A stretch of 61,614 nucleotides of DNA. Source: Gammaproteobacteria bacterium (lineage in GTDB: Bacteria; Pseudomonadota; Gammaproteobacteria; Acidiferrobacterales; SPGG2). Position 1 is the first letter of the stretch, and each line of letters begins with the position of its first letter. The DNA is taken from NCBI GenBank assembly GCA_029861845.1, contig JAOTYM010000009.1, positions 1 to 61,614 on the forward strand, written 5' to 3'. Below are positions 8,164 to 15,662 of this stretch, piece after piece. The position numbers and the translations under genes are program-made. Under the pieces are notes generated by a model that was given only the letters and a program-made list of their open reading frames with translations, made no database searches and was not told the DNA's origin.

Positions 8164-8984
8164 TTGTATTGACAAAAATCCTAGCCTTCAGTGTCGCACT
8201 GATTCTGATATTTGCCGGCGTGACTTACGTTCTCCCCCAGATGAAGGGTGAAGCGCCCGAAGAGAAAGAGGTGGACGTGGGGGCATTGACTATGGATTCC
8301 TTCACTGCCATGGGTGAAGAGTTATACGGGGGGAAGGGGACCTGCACGCTGTGCCACAACAAGCTGGGCCGGGCGCCCGACCTGCTTGCGTTCGACGTTG
8401 CAAAAGTCGCACTGGAGCGAATTGCGGACTCTCGATACCAGGGCGAGGTCAAGGATGCGGAGGGCTACCTGCGCGAATCGATGGTGCGGCCGAGCATGTA
8501 CGTTGTAGAGGGTTTTGGCAAGAAGGGCTCCAATGATACCGAGTCTCCCATGCCTGCTATCGATAAACCTCCGATCCAGCTGTCTGATGTAGAGATTAGC
8601 GCGGTTATCGCCTACTTGCAGAACAAAGATGGCAATCCGGTGACGGTGGCTCTGCCGGTAAAAGCGGGCGCGCCAACGGCTCAGGGCAAAGATGAACGCA
8701 GACCAGCAAACCCCGTGCTTGCGAAAAGCCCACAGGATGCCATCGTAAAATTCGGTTGTGCCGCCTGTCATTCCATCCTGGAGACCGAGTCGCCCATAGG
8801 GCCCAATCTGAATGACGTCGGTGAGCGGCTGAGCATAGGCCAGATCCGGCAGAGCATTATCGCCCCAAAAGCCGTGATCGCTGAGGGTTACCCGCCCATC
8901 ATGCCCGATTTTCCCGCAATGACCATAACAGAACTGGAAATGATCGTGCGGTTCCTGGCCGCGCAGACCGATACTCAATCATGA
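8160..8984 (+). CDS. Membrane-anchored dihaem cytochrome c
   Basis: 274 residues. The start overlaps the CydA-like stop by four bases, showing translational coupling. An uncleaved N-terminal helix (about 5-22) anchors two periplasmic haem domains: CTLCH near residue 63 with a later SPMPA Met, and CAACH near 201 with a later IMPDFP Met. Both domains end in the amphipathic helix of class I cytochromes (SAVIAYLQ, EMIVRFLA). It most likely passes electrons to or from the CydA-like subunit in a membrane complex with the product of the next gene, whose start again overlaps (inference). Confidence 0.85.
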   Translation: MIVLTKILAFSVALILIFAGVTYVLPQMKGEAPEEKEVDVGALTMDSFTAMGEELYGGKGTCTLCHNKLGRAPDLLAFDVAKVALERIADSRYQGEVKDAEGYLRESMVRPSMYVVEGFGKKGSNDTESPMPAIDKPPIQLSDVEISAVIAYLQNKDGNPVTVALPVKAGAPTAQGKDERRPANPVLAKSPQDAIVKFGCAACHSILETESPIGPNLNDVGERLSIGQIRQSIIAPKAVIAEGYPPIMPDFPAMTITELEMIVRFLAAQTDTQS

Positions 8985-11458
8985 ATTTTCGGGTTTCAGC
9001 TTTCTGGCAAGCAGCCATAGCGCTTGCTGGCGCCTGGTTGATATTCAATTGGGCATTTCCGCCTTTTATGCCGCGGTCGGTGATGATCACTTACATGATC
9101 ATCACCGTCATCGGCGTAATGCTTTACTTTTCCGGTGATGAACAGCGTTGGACAGAATTCAAGGCGCCGATCATTGCGACATTGCAAGACGAAAACAAAT
9201 GGGCGCTACGCTGGGTCTTACTGATTTTCATACCGCTTCTGCTGGGCTATACGGTATACGATGCGATAAAACCCTCGCTCGAGACCCCTTCTGAGTTACG
9301 TCAGGTTCACCCTGCCCCACCCGCGGTTTTGAAGGCGTATGACAAAACCTATGACTTGGCCACACTGGAAAATCCGGTGCGTGCGGAAGTACTAGAGCAA
9401 CTGAAGAGCGATCCGGATACCGCGTGGCAGACTTACCGAGAGGCGGTACGTGCCGGAAGCTTGGTCTACTTCCGCAATTGCTTTTATTGCCATGGCGATC
9501 TGGTGGGAGGCAAGGGTCATTTCGCCAAGGGCCTTGATCCTCTCCCCACTAACTTCCGGGATGTGGGCACGATCGCTCAGTTGCAGGAGTCTTTCCTATT
9601 CTGGCGTATTGTTACCGGTGGCCCCGGATTGCCCAGGAGTGGCATGCCCTGGAAATCGGCCATGCCAGTTTGGCACGAGATGCTGAGCGAGGAGGAGGTT
9701 TGGAACGTGATCACTTTTCTCTACGACATTGTTGAGCAAGTGCCACGCATGTGGGACCAAGATATCTCCAAGGCAGTCACCGGTATGAAGGACAAGATTG
9801 TTTCGCAACGTACGAAGATGAGCGGTGAGGATATCTACCAGTTCCGTTGCGCCCCCTGCCACGGTGAGAACGGAGCGGGCGACGGACCGGCGGCGGAGTT
9901 CCTCTACCCGAGGCCACGGGATTTCACTCAAGGATTACTGAAATTCAAGAGTTCAAACGCAGATCTGCCACCGCGGGATGAGGATCTGTTCGAGGTGATC
10001 AAATACGGTCTGACGGACACCAGCATGCCCGGCTGGTCGGCCCTGCTTACTGACAAACAAATCAACGATTTAATCACAGTCATTAAACAGTTCGATACCT
10101 CGGCAACCTGGGCACCGGAGGATGCCGAAGACAAAGACTTCGACGATGGAGGCCGCTATCTGAAGACCGATTTTCGGGTAATCACCGAGCAGGAGCCTGC
10201 GGATGGCCAGATCCCTTACTCGGCTGAATCCATTGCCCGGGGTAGAGAGGTCTTTCTGGAGGAGTGCAAGAAATGTCATGGGGAGGAGGGCCGCGGCAAT
10301 ATAACCTCTGGCGAGTTTATGGAGGACGACTGGGGCTACCGCATATGGGCTCGTGATCTGACTAAGCCCTGGACCTGGCGCGTGACTGAGGCCTCGACTG
10401 AAAGCAGTAAAACCGCAAACGGCGAGACGAGCCGTGACGAAACGATCCGTAACATCTACACGCGTCTCTCCGTCGGCATACCCGGCACACCGATGCCTGC
10501 GCATCGAGCGGTAGAAGTGGGAGAAGAAGATGCGATCAAGCTGGAGGATCGCTGGCACGTCGCCAACTACGCTTATTCATTGCGCACCGACACCCCGCCA
10601 CCCGGTAGACGTACGGTCATCGAGGCGGTGGAAGTGGCGAACGAATTACCGAGCAGGGTAGATGATGAGGCGTGGGAGAAGGCGCCAGCCAGCACCTTCA
10701 GACTGGTACCTAATGTCGTCAAGGAGAAACGCCTGTTCACGCCGCTCAACAACGCAATTACCGTACGCGCGCTTTACAATGACCGCGAGATCGCCTTTTT
10801 GTTGGAAGTGAACGACCGCACCGACAGTCGTCCCGGTGGACCGGTGGCCTCGCAGCTTCCCGATAAAGACGAGACGATGTATTCCGACGCCATCGCGATT
10901 CAATTTCCGAAAGAGGGGGCATATTCGACAGCGCCGGTCGAGAAACCTCTATACCGTCATGGGGATGCGGCCCATCCCACTATTATCTGGTATTGGAACG
11001 CCGGCTCAGTTGAGCCTCCCGTCGAGCCGCGTCTAACGTTGCTCGATGCCAGTGGTCCCGATGCGGAGTTGATCAAGCGCGTGAGTGGCCATGACCTTGT
11101 GGCTCATGGCGAGTGGCAGCACGGTCGCTGGCGCGTGCTCATGAAACGCCCACGTGGAATCCGCGCCGATACCACGGAAGAGTCGCTTGCGGGCGAGGCC
11201 ACGGGCGCACCAGATCTCATCTTCCGCAAAGGACAGTTCATTCCTGTGTCGTTTGCGAATTGGGATGGGAACAACGGTGAGGTGGGCTCCAAGCATACCT
11301 TGACCCCGTGGTTTTGGCTGTTGCTGCCACCCGATACAGACTACACCCTGGTCTATGGCGCGCCAGTCGGCACAACAGTTGTTGCCTTTCTGGCAGGTCT
11401 CATGCTGGTCCGGGGCCAGCGCCGAAAGAGCCTGGCAGGGCGCCGGACTCAGGACTGA
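8981..11458 (+). CDS. Large membrane protein: three c-haem domains fused to an EB_dh-like haem domain
   Basis: 825 residues. Helices lie near 10-27, 32-50 and 76-94, then three cytochrome c domains with CFYCH (167-171), CAPCH (290-294) and CKKCH (429-433), each followed by a candidate Met ligand (SAMPVW, TSMPGW, TPMPAH). From about residue 545 to 770 the chain has no CxxCH and resembles the ethylbenzene-dehydrogenase-gamma/cytochrome c-552-like haem-binding fold (DDEAWEKAP, then AFLLEVNDRTD and DAIAIQFP segments). A final helix (about 790-812) precedes a basic tail. It overlaps the dihaem cytochrome gene by four bases. With the two upstream genes it would form a membrane complex with five c-haems plus b-type haems. 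The EB_dh assignment is from pattern only. Confidence 0.8.
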   Translation: MNFRVSAFWQAAIALAGAWLIFNWAFPPFMPRSVMITYMIITVIGVMLYFSGDEQRWTEFKAPIIATLQDENKWALRWVLLIFIPLLLGYTVYDAIKPSLETPSELRQVHPAPPAVLKAYDKTYDLATLENPVRAEVLEQLKSDPDTAWQTYREAVRAGSLVYFRNCFYCHGDLVGGKGHFAKGLDPLPTNFRDVGTIAQLQESFLFWRIVTGGPGLPRSGMPWKSAMPVWHEMLSEEEVWNVITFLYDIVEQVPRMWDQDISKAVTGMKDKIVSQRTKMSGEDIYQFRCAPCHGENGAGDGPAAEFLYPRPRDFTQGLLKFKSSNADLPPRDEDLFEVIKYGLTDTSMPGWSALLTDKQINDLITVIKQFDTSATWAPEDAEDKDFDDGGRYLKTDFRVITEQEPADGQIPYSAESIARGREVFLEECKKCHGEEGRGNITSGEFMEDDWGYRIWARDLTKPWTWRVTEASTESSKTANGETSRDETIRNIYTRLSVGIPGTPMPAHRAVEVGEEDAIKLEDRWHVANYAYSLRTDTPPPGRRTVIEAVEVANELPSRVDDEAWEKAPASTFRLVPNVVKEKRLFTPLNNAITVRALYNDREIAFLLEVNDRTDSRPGGPVASQLPDKDETMYSDAIAIQFPKEGAYSTAPVEKPLYRHGDAAHPTIIWYWNAGSVEPPVEPRLTLLDASGPDAELIKRVSGHDLVAHGEWQHGRWRVLMKRPRGIRADTTEESLAGEATGAPDLIFRKGQFIPVSFANWDGNNGEVGSKHTLTPWFWLLLPPDTDYTLVYGAPVGTTVVAFLAGLMLVRGQRRKSLAGRRTQD

Positions 11459-11470
11459 TTTATCGCCCTG

Positions 11471-11500
11471 TGTCACCGGAGTGTCACTGAGGCATGTTAA
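11471..11500 (+). promoter_or_regulatory. Second putative SARP operator, upstream of the cupredoxin gene
   Basis: TGTCAC at 11471-11476 and 11482-11487, 11 bp apart, then GCATG at 11492-11496 and a TTAAGAAT stretch as possible -10. Spacing and flanks match the site at 5676. It follows the stop codon of the large cytochrome gene by 12 bp and lies about 185 bp before the cupredoxin start, leaving a leader of roughly 170 bases in which I see no gene. Confidence 0.6.
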
Positions 11501-11680
11501 GAATAACCTAGAGTAGGTGCGAATGCCCGGTTAATCAGGAGACGTGGTTGCCATGCCCGATCCTTAAGAGACTAAACCAAGACATGTTTCCGTTCCCGGT
11601 GCGCAAGATGCCACGAAGAATCGAAACGAATCGCAGTCAGGATCACGATCTGCAAGGACTACAACCGTGGAGAAATTGAC

Positions 11681-12412
11681 ATGAAAGAAGTGCGATGGAT
11701 TATTCTTGCTCTGAGTTGTTTGTTTGTCTTCGGAGCAAATTTGGCAGCCGCCCAGTATAAGGCGCTGGAGGGCGGCGTTAAAAACGCTGGAATGGTGAGT
11801 GGTCGGATCACCTTGGATGGGCCCGCGCGTCCTCCTGAGATATTAAAGGTCGACGAAGATGTCGAAGCGTGCGGTGGCGACCGACCTTCGAACCAGCTTG
11901 TCGTTAACGGAAGTGGCGGGATTAAGAATGTCGTACTCAGCATTGAGAACGTTAAATCGGGAAAGGATTGGGATTTCGCGGAAGAATTCACCTTTGATCA
12001 AAAGAAGTGCACATTCGTTCCGCGTATTTTGCTAATCAGACCAAAGACGGCAGGGGTGGTGGTGAACAGTGACAGTGTGGGACACAACTTCCACACGATA
12101 AGCAAGGGAATCTATAATATCAACAAGAAAATCCAGCCCGGCTCTAAGCTGGTCGTGGCCAAAAACAAGATCAGAAGATCAGGTAAAATCCGCGCGAAAT
12201 GTGACATCCATTCCTGGATGGGGGGATATTGGATCGTGGCCAAAACCCCCTATACGGTCTTGTCTGACAAGGATGGAAATTTTTCTATTTCGGATGTACC
12301 TCCCGGAACCTATACGGTCAAGATCTGGCATGAAAAATTGGGAGAGTCCGAACAACAGGTGGTGATCAAGGCGGGGGAAACCACGAAAATGGACGCTGTT
12401 CTCAAGCTTTAA
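11681..12412 (+). CDS. Exported cupredoxin-like protein with C-terminal carboxypeptidase-regulatory-like domain
   Basis: 243 residues. A signal peptide ends at about LAAAQ (residues 20-25). The central part carries a blue-copper-type ligand set: VGHNFH (His135/His138), then C174-DI-H177-SW-M180, the Cys-x2-His-x2-Met variant seen in some plastocyanin-like proteins. The C-terminal 60 residues (SDKDGNFSISDVPPGTYTVKIWHE) form a small beta-sandwich like the carboxypeptidase regulatory domain, common in exported proteins. It probably ferries electrons or copper in the periplasm. The TGTCAC site upstream ties its expression to the oxidase block, so it is a candidate electron donor to that complex or a copper supply factor (inference). 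Confidence 0.75.
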   Translation: MKEVRWIILALSCLFVFGANLAAAQYKALEGGVKNAGMVSGRITLDGPARPPEILKVDEDVEACGGDRPSNQLVVNGSGGIKNVVLSIENVKSGKDWDFAEEFTFDQKKCTFVPRILLIRPKTAGVVVNSDSVGHNFHTISKGIYNINKKIQPGSKLVVAKNKIRRSGKIRAKCDIHSWMGGYWIVAKTPYTVLSDKDGNFSISDVPPGTYTVKIWHEKLGESEQQVVIKAGETTKMDAVLKL

Positions 12413-12481
12413 CAGGCTGATTGCAACGGTGGGGACCAGCCAGGGGCAAAGAAACAAGTAGCAACCGCGTGGAGGCGACGA

Positions 12482-12622
12482 GTGAGTTTGGATACTCGAA
12501 AGGCAACAGTCCGTTGGATTTTAGTGCTGGCGGTAACCTTGGCATTCTTCTATGGCCTGGATCACTTCATTATGAGCGCCCAAGGGTTGCCCCTGAACTG
12601 GGATATGACGCCGGGTAATTAG
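12482..12622 (+). CDS. 46-residue one-helix membrane protein behind the cupredoxin gene
   Basis: Starts at GTG 12482 with a textbook GGAGG at 12471-12475 six bases upstream and ends at TAG 12620-12622. Basic N-terminus (SLDTRKATVRW), one hydrophobic helix (ILVLAVTLAFFYGLDHFIM) and a short periplasmic tail ending NWDMTPGN. It is 69 bp downstream of the cupredoxin stop, in the same direction. It is unnamed, but size and topology resemble small subunits of respiratory oxidases, like the one-helix protein at 6112. The strong ribosome site argues that it is a real gene. Confidence 0.65.
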   Translation: MSLDTRKATVRWILVLAVTLAFFYGLDHFIMSAQGLPLNWDMTPGN

Positions 12623-12766
12623 GGCGCTAGAGTTGTACCCCGCCTGCCGAGGTAGAGTAACGCCTGGAGCACTTTTTGCGTTTGCAAGAAAATAAGGTGT
12701 AGTCCCTCCGGGCCCACGCTAAGGTGTACGGGAAACAAAACGCAAGAGCCTGCGGATTTAACTATA

Positions 12767-12806
12767 AACCAGGTGGTCGAGAGTTCGAATTTCTCCGGGT
12801 GCGCCA
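12767..12806 (+). repeat. tRNA-Arg-like 3' half, copy 1
   Basis: Forty bases run from the 3' side of an anticodon stem (AACCAGG) through a variable stretch TGGTC, a T-arm (GAGAG TTCGAAT TTCTC) and an acceptor strand CGGGTGC plus GCCA. This is the 3' half of a tRNA-Arg-type gene. No matching 5' acceptor (GCACCCG) or D-arm lies upstream, so this is not a functional tRNA. It is followed by its own terminator. 3' halves of tRNA genes are typical attachment-site scars of integrating elements. Confidence 0.65.
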
Positions 12807-12813
12807 AAGATAA

Positions 12814-12841
12814 AGTCCACCTTGCGTGGGCTTTTTCTTTT
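12814..12841 (+). terminator. Rho-independent terminator
   Basis: Stem AGTCCAC (12814-12820) with GTGGGCT (12826-12832), loop of five, followed by a T-rich tract TTTTCTTTT. It lies eight bases after the tRNA 3' half and would end transcription of the cupredoxin transcript or of the lost tRNA. Confidence 0.8.
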
Positions 12842-13063
12842 GGCATGTTCGCGAAAGGAGGATTTGAATTCCCGACGAGACAATAGGTCGCATATGAGGG
12901 TCACCAGATCGTAAACTATCCGCTGCCATCAAGGGTGGTGAATTTAATCCTTTTGGTCTGAAATAAGGAGCGGATGAAGCAGCATCATGACTATTCAGCG
13001 CATTATCTCTATTAAGAACATCGACCGGTTTCTCAACTCAGCGGCCCAAACCCGCCCTTCAAT

Positions 13064-13145
13064 TTCTCCCATAGATCACCCAAACATCTCGATTGTTCGC
13101 AAGTCTTTAGGTATGTTCGTGACTTTCCATGGGAGAATGTCACAA
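13064..13145 (+). repeat. Palindromic intergenic repeat, copy A
   Basis: TTCTCCCAT (13064-13072) pairs with ATGGGAGAA (13129-13137). Between the arms lies a segment that recurs at 15530-15612 with many substitutions (shared: CTCCCATAG, CCAAACATCTCGATT, TTCGCA, and a GTCAC end). The structure is kept although the bases drift, which is what a structured RNA or a hairpin-type mobile repeat would show. Confidence 0.55.
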
Positions 13146-13212
13146 GCAGTAACCTGTCGGTCTCGGGACTGGGAACCATCAAGAGCACCCGACATTCGAT
13201 AATCATTAGTTA

Positions 13213-13386
13213 CGTGGAATTGGGACGCGCGGCAGAAGCACCGGCCGAGGCCGAAAAATTTCACGAGCAAGACCCTAATTACTGCTTTGAGAACTGGGCC
13301 AAAAGGAAAAAAAATCTGCGTACGAAGATCTTTCATGGATAGATCGCCACGCTGAACTGTTACGTAAGGCAGGGCGCCCGGAGTGA
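13213..13386 (+). pseudogene. Remnant of a TPR/adenylate-cyclase-family gene 3' end
   Basis: Translation from about 13213 gives VELGRAAEAPAEAEK and DPNYCFENWAKRK, then a stop. After a frame change near 13335 it continues DRHAELLRKAGRPE and a stop at 13384. The ending LLxxLRKAGLPE after a TPR-like helix pair is the usual C-terminus of adenylate/guanylate cyclase proteins with TPR tails (family knowledge). Only about 58 codons remain and the frame is broken. Confidence 0.55.
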
Positions 13387-13443
13387 GCAAATCTGTTCAC
13401 GCGATCTCTATATGCGAACACCGAGGCCAACGCGTTGATCCTC

Positions 13444-13461
13444 CGGTCTCTCCGGGTGCGC
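13444..13461 (+). repeat. tRNA 3'-end fragment, copy 2
   Basis: GTCTCTCCGGGTGCGCCA repeats the T-stem and acceptor end of copy 1 (12790-12806) with one difference in the shared 17 bases. Nothing tRNA-like is left upstream of it. Confidence 0.5.
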
Positions 13462-13652
13462 CAATGTCTCAGGTAGGATGTCGCCTTCGACGACGATGCA
13501 TTAACGGGGCGCCGGCTCCGTACGCGGGTTGCTTTCTTGGGTTGTCCCCCTCAGTGCACTGGAAGCGTCTTGGTGTGAGGCCCAGGTGGGATGGTGGCTG
13601 ATGACGACGTTGAGCGCGTCAGGCCATTTCTTGTGGTCACCGAAAAATGCCG

Positions 13653-14441
13653 TCAGTCGCACCTTATCTTTGTTATTTCGGTTATGCCCGTACGCATGAT
13701 CCTGATGGCGCGTCCTCGCTCGCCCTGGTGGGTGCTAGCGCACACCTCAAACACGGCCAGAGGCTTGTTGCAATGCGCGGAATTTGGGCTGTTGGATGAG
13801 GTTTGGTTGGAACAACCGCTTTGGTAACCGCCATTATCATTACCACCGTTACCACCACCGTTACCACCACCGTTACCACCACCGTTACCACCACCTTGCG
13901 CCATGGCGTCGTTTATTCCCCACACCGCCAAGACGGTGCGACCTGCCCAACCCGCAATAGCGCCAGCGTAGCTGGGCGGGTTATGAGGACCGCCAACATC
14001 GAAGCAGTCCTCACACTTCACGAACTGAATGACAGCGGGATCAAACTGGACATAATCGCCCTGCCCGGAAACCTCGACCGTGGTCCCATGGTCGTAGGCC
14101 GACTTGGCACGCAGCACTTCATCGAGCAAATCGACTACGCCCGGTGTATCCTCATCAGTAAAAATGATCCACCCCTCCCCCCAAGGCGAGCCAGTGCAGG
14201 CAACGCCGTCGTTGCTAGCGCACACACTCACTAAGGTGCTGCGCGTCACTGCTTCGGTGCGCGCGATCTTGAACGATTCAGCCAGGAATTGGGCGTGACC
14301 CGTGAGGCGGGTCTCGATGACGTAATTCCAATAACTCGGTATCGCAATCGCTGCGAGGATACCGGCGATAGCGAGCACGATCATCAATTCGATAAGCGTA
14401 AACCCTGCGCTGGATTTGTGGGTACTACTGGTAAAACGCAT
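13653..14441 (-). CDS. FimT/GspH-family type IV pseudopilin with Gly/Asn repeat insertion
   Basis: 262 residues. A short leader ends in Gly followed by FTLIELMIVLAIAGILAAIAIP, a prepilin peptidase site with Glu at position 5 of the mature protein. The globular part has the FimT/GspH hallmarks: FKIARTEAVTRS, SVCASNDG and WGEGWIIFTD. Near residue 184 a repetitive GGGN segment is inserted, followed by a Cys-containing end (SGCSN, SAHCN, FEVCAS) and the family C-terminal strand RAIRI. Minor pseudopilins prime pilus or type II secretion assembly. No other pilus genes are nearby; it stands alone in decayed DNA between tRNA scars. The start is followed upstream by a 262-bp divergent gap to the PilZ gene. 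Confidence 0.8.
   Translation of the reverse strand: MRFTSSTHKSSAGFTLIELMIVLAIAGILAAIAIPSYWNYVIETRLTGHAQFLAESFKIARTEAVTRSTLVSVCASNDGVACTGSPWGEGWIIFTDEDTPGVVDLLDEVLRAKSAYDHGTTVEVSGQGDYVQFDPAVIQFVKCEDCFDVGGPHNPPSYAGAIAGWAGRTVLAVWGINDAMAQGGGNGGGNGGGNGGGNGGNDNGGYQSGCSNQTSSNSPNSAHCNKPLAVFEVCASTHQGERGRAIRIMRTGITEITKIRCD
13848..13895 (-). repeat. Four copies of a 12-bp tandem repeat in the pseudopilin gene
   Basis: GTTACCACCACC occurs four times head to tail on the + strand (13848-13895), coding GGGN units on the - strand, with a degenerate flank reaching to about 13828. It can change copy number without frameshift. Confidence 0.85.
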
Positions 14442-14703
14442 TACTAAACCGCCTAATGCAATCTCTAGTATGTCTCTACCGAAGGTATGGCAATAACCAT
14501 GCCGAACTGCTGCCGTAACAACCGGTCTTCTGAGAAAAGCTTTAATATTCAGTGTCTTATATCGAAAAGTGGTTGGCTAGACGGCGCCGCCCAAGGCTAC
14601 GCACGTCCCGAATTAACCGGTAGTTTGATAATGCTAGGCGCCGATCTACGCCACTTTTGGGCCGGCCTCCGTCAGTGAAAATTCGTGCTACTTTTAAGGG
14701 ACG

Positions 14704-15438
14704 ATGGCCATCGCGGATACCAAGCCCTTGAGAAAACCCCTGACGCTGAACCTGGTCGCGGCCGGGTATCTGGGCGTAATGGTGCTGAACATCGTCCAGA
14801 TCTATAGCCAGGGCCGGTCCATTTATCCACACGACGTGCTCTTTCTTGTGCTCTTCCCTGTTGCTGCCTATGGCATTTTCAAAGTGAGGCGCTGGGGCTG
14901 GTACCTCGTCATCGGCCATACTCTCTCGCTGCTCATTATCAATGTCGTACTCACCGTAAAGTTTGGTTACTTTTTTGATCAGTTGTTCATCCAGTTCAAT
15001 CTGCTGCTGCTGTTTTTCCTCTGGTTTTTTTTACGCAAGAGCGTGAGATCCCCGTTTCACAATCCGGCGCTGCGCTGGTGGGAACGACAACACAGCCGTT
15101 ACGGTGCAACGTTTCGGGTCACTCTACGCAACGAATCGGGCGATGTGGTCACGGGTGAGGGCGTCAACCTCTCGATGGGCGGTTGTTTCATCAAGTTGGC
15201 CGATGACCGGAACATCACGACCAAGGACCGCTTCGAGGTCGAGCTGCGGTATGACGACTTCGAGCCCTTCCACACTAAGGGTCGCGTTACCTACATCAGG
15301 CCGGGCTCCGAGCTCGGCCCGAAGGGCGCGGGCATCGTCTTTTCGCGTGCCGATCGCGCCAACCGTCTCCTGCTCAAGGCAATTCTAAAGATGGTCGAGT
15401 CTCGCTGGATTAAATCGGCCGAGAGCGCTCCAGTCTGA
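14704..15438 (+). CDS. Membrane protein with C-terminal PilZ domain
   Basis: 244 residues. Four hydrophobic segments lie in the first 115 residues (about 18-35, 45-58, 64-88 and 93-115). A PilZ domain follows (about 128-240) with RYGATFRV at its start and VNLSMGGCF (NxSxxG), the two c-di-GMP contact motifs; the first is RxxxxR-like (RYGATFR) rather than a clean RxxxR, so ligand binding is likely but not certain. The ribosome site AAGGGA is well placed. It is divergent from the pseudopilin and may read c-di-GMP at the membrane, for example to control pili (inference). The GGDEF-EAL proteins at 48-52 kb are possible sources of the signal. Confidence 0.75.
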   Translation: MAIADTKPLRKPLTLNLVAAGYLGVMVLNIVQIYSQGRSIYPHDVLFLVLFPVAAYGIFKVRRWGWYLVIGHTLSLLIINVVLTVKFGYFFDQLFIQFNLLLLFFLWFFLRKSVRSPFHNPALRWWERQHSRYGATFRVTLRNESGDVVTGEGVNLSMGGCFIKLADDRNITTKDRFEVELRYDDFEPFHTKGRVTYIRPGSELGPKGAGIVFSRADRANRLLLKAILKMVESRWIKSAESAPV

Positions 15439-15529
15439 CATCAATAACACAGACCGCGGGGACTTAACTGAGTGGTCCACGGAGTAGGGCCAAGACCAGA
15501 AAGCGGGCCCTTCAGGCCTATCTCTAATG

Positions 15530-15612
15530 TCTCCCATAGTATCATCCAAACATCTCGATTATTCGCACGCCTTAAGCATGTTTGGGACGTTTCTAGGGCA
15601 GAACGTCACAGT
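15530..15612 (+). repeat. Palindromic intergenic repeat, copy B
   Basis: Counterpart of copy A. Here the inner arms are perfect: CCAAACAT (15546-15553) with ATGTTTGG (15578-15585). The outer arms CTCCCATAG and CTAGGGCAG are weaker. It ends GTCACAGTAG, as copy A ends GTCACAAGCAG. It is followed after 50 bp by the third tRNA fragment. Confidence 0.55.
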
Positions 15613-15662
15613 AGTTGTTGTGTTAATATAAATGCTTACGTTGATTCGACGTGCCGGTTTCG

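Larger units (their letters stand above)
12842..13652. other. Gene-poor decayed stretch
   Basis: About 800 bases without an intact gene. It holds palindromic repeat copy A (13064-13137), a cyclase-family gene remnant (13213-13386) and a short tRNA 3' fragment (13444-13461), each listed separately. In the rest I see nothing recognisable. Confidence 0.6.

Noticed and set aside
12421-12618. An open frame overlapping the one-helix gene at 12482 on the same strand
   Set aside because: No ribosome site and a composition without structure; the GTG frame has GGAGG and a clear helix.
12640-12806. A complete tRNA gene
   Set aside because: The 3' half is clear but no 5' acceptor strand, D-arm or paired anticodon stem exists upstream.
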